Source of the DNA: Oscillospiraceae bacterium
Lineage (GTDB): Bacteria; Bacillota; Clostridia; Oscillospirales; CAG-272
Length of the DNA: 64,000 nt
Assembly (NCBI GenBank): GCA_015064395.1
Contig: SVSH01000001.1
Span: 58,956-122,955, forward strand
Direction: 5' to 3'
Translations under genes and position numbers: made by a program
In this document: positions 63,949 through 64,000 of the stretch, piece by piece
Layout: every line of letters begins with the position of its first letter
How positions within the stretch are numbered: the stretch's first letter is position 1
Notes under the pieces: model-generated
The model's input: only the letters and a program-made list of their open reading frames with translations
The model's database searches: none
Told to the model about the DNA's origin: nothing

Positions 63949-63992
63949 GGGGGAAGAGGGTGCCTTTTTGAAAAAAGGCACCCTCTTCCCCC
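63949..63992. terminator. Long perfect palindrome at the right edge
   Basis: GGGGGAAGAGGGTGCCTTTTT (63949-63969) and its exact complement (63972-63992) separated by two bases. It lies 15 bp after asd and may act as a terminator in either direction through its T and A tracts at the tip, though the poly-T is inside the hairpin rather than after it. It could also be a dispersed palindromic repeat. Confidence 0.55.
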
Positions 63993-64000
63993 ATACCCCC

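Overview
The window reads as chromosomal DNA of a moderately GC-rich anaerobic member of the Clostridia, most likely an uncultured gut commensal. This is inferred from strong AGGAGG ribosome binding sites, the dgt-dnaG-rpoD order, long-form HPF, flavodiiron protein and ferritin as oxygen defence, FtsK/SpoIIIE, and several secreted lipoproteins that handle plant polysaccharides. Coding density is high. I see no tRNA, rRNA, CRISPR array, insertion sequence or prophage.

Layout: 3-8683 holds mreB (cut by the window edge), pepD, rlmB, a large unannotated membrane protein that looks like a P-type ATPase lacking key catalytic residues, and a radical SAM pair (TIGR03960/TIGR03936 type). 8853-11859 holds a surface protein with PGEN repeats, a small unknown protein, and udk/tdk on the minus strand. 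12077-17516 is a redox island: flavodiiron fusion protein, a DUF5698 protein with two half-size chromate transporters, thioredoxin, a Crp/Fnr regulator and ferritin. The flavodiiron, thioredoxin and ferritin genes share a 13-bp palindrome placed about 41-42 bp before the predicted transcription start. This suggests one regulon under the Crp/Fnr protein encoded between them.

17697-36848 is a polysaccharide region. It has a GH53 galactanase lipoprotein, a GH13 lipoprotein, a 601-residue cytoplasmic protein of unknown function, a small zinc ribbon and a second, cytoplasmic GH53. A sugar ABC transporter follows, whose binding protein carries an extra C-terminal domain resembling starch-binding modules. 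Next come two large proteins with paired pectate-lyase-like beta-helix domains, with a 30-residue cysteine-rich membrane peptide between them. The logic is extracellular cutting of galactan and alpha-glucan, import, and intracellular finishing. 36907-37320 encodes a ribbon-helix-helix protein whose promoter sits inside a 17-bp inverted repeat.

37765-47147 holds an HD-domain protein, recG, a cysteine-tailed membrane protein, a DHHW protein whose best start codon appears to be AUA, a VanY-like protein without its zinc ligands, pnp, rpsO and two half-size TauE/SafE transporters. 47414-63934 is mostly housekeeping: ftsK, mscS, dgt-dnaG-rpoD, an orphan solute-binding lipoprotein, rsmI, an amidase, ligA, hpf and asd. 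A long palindrome closes the window.
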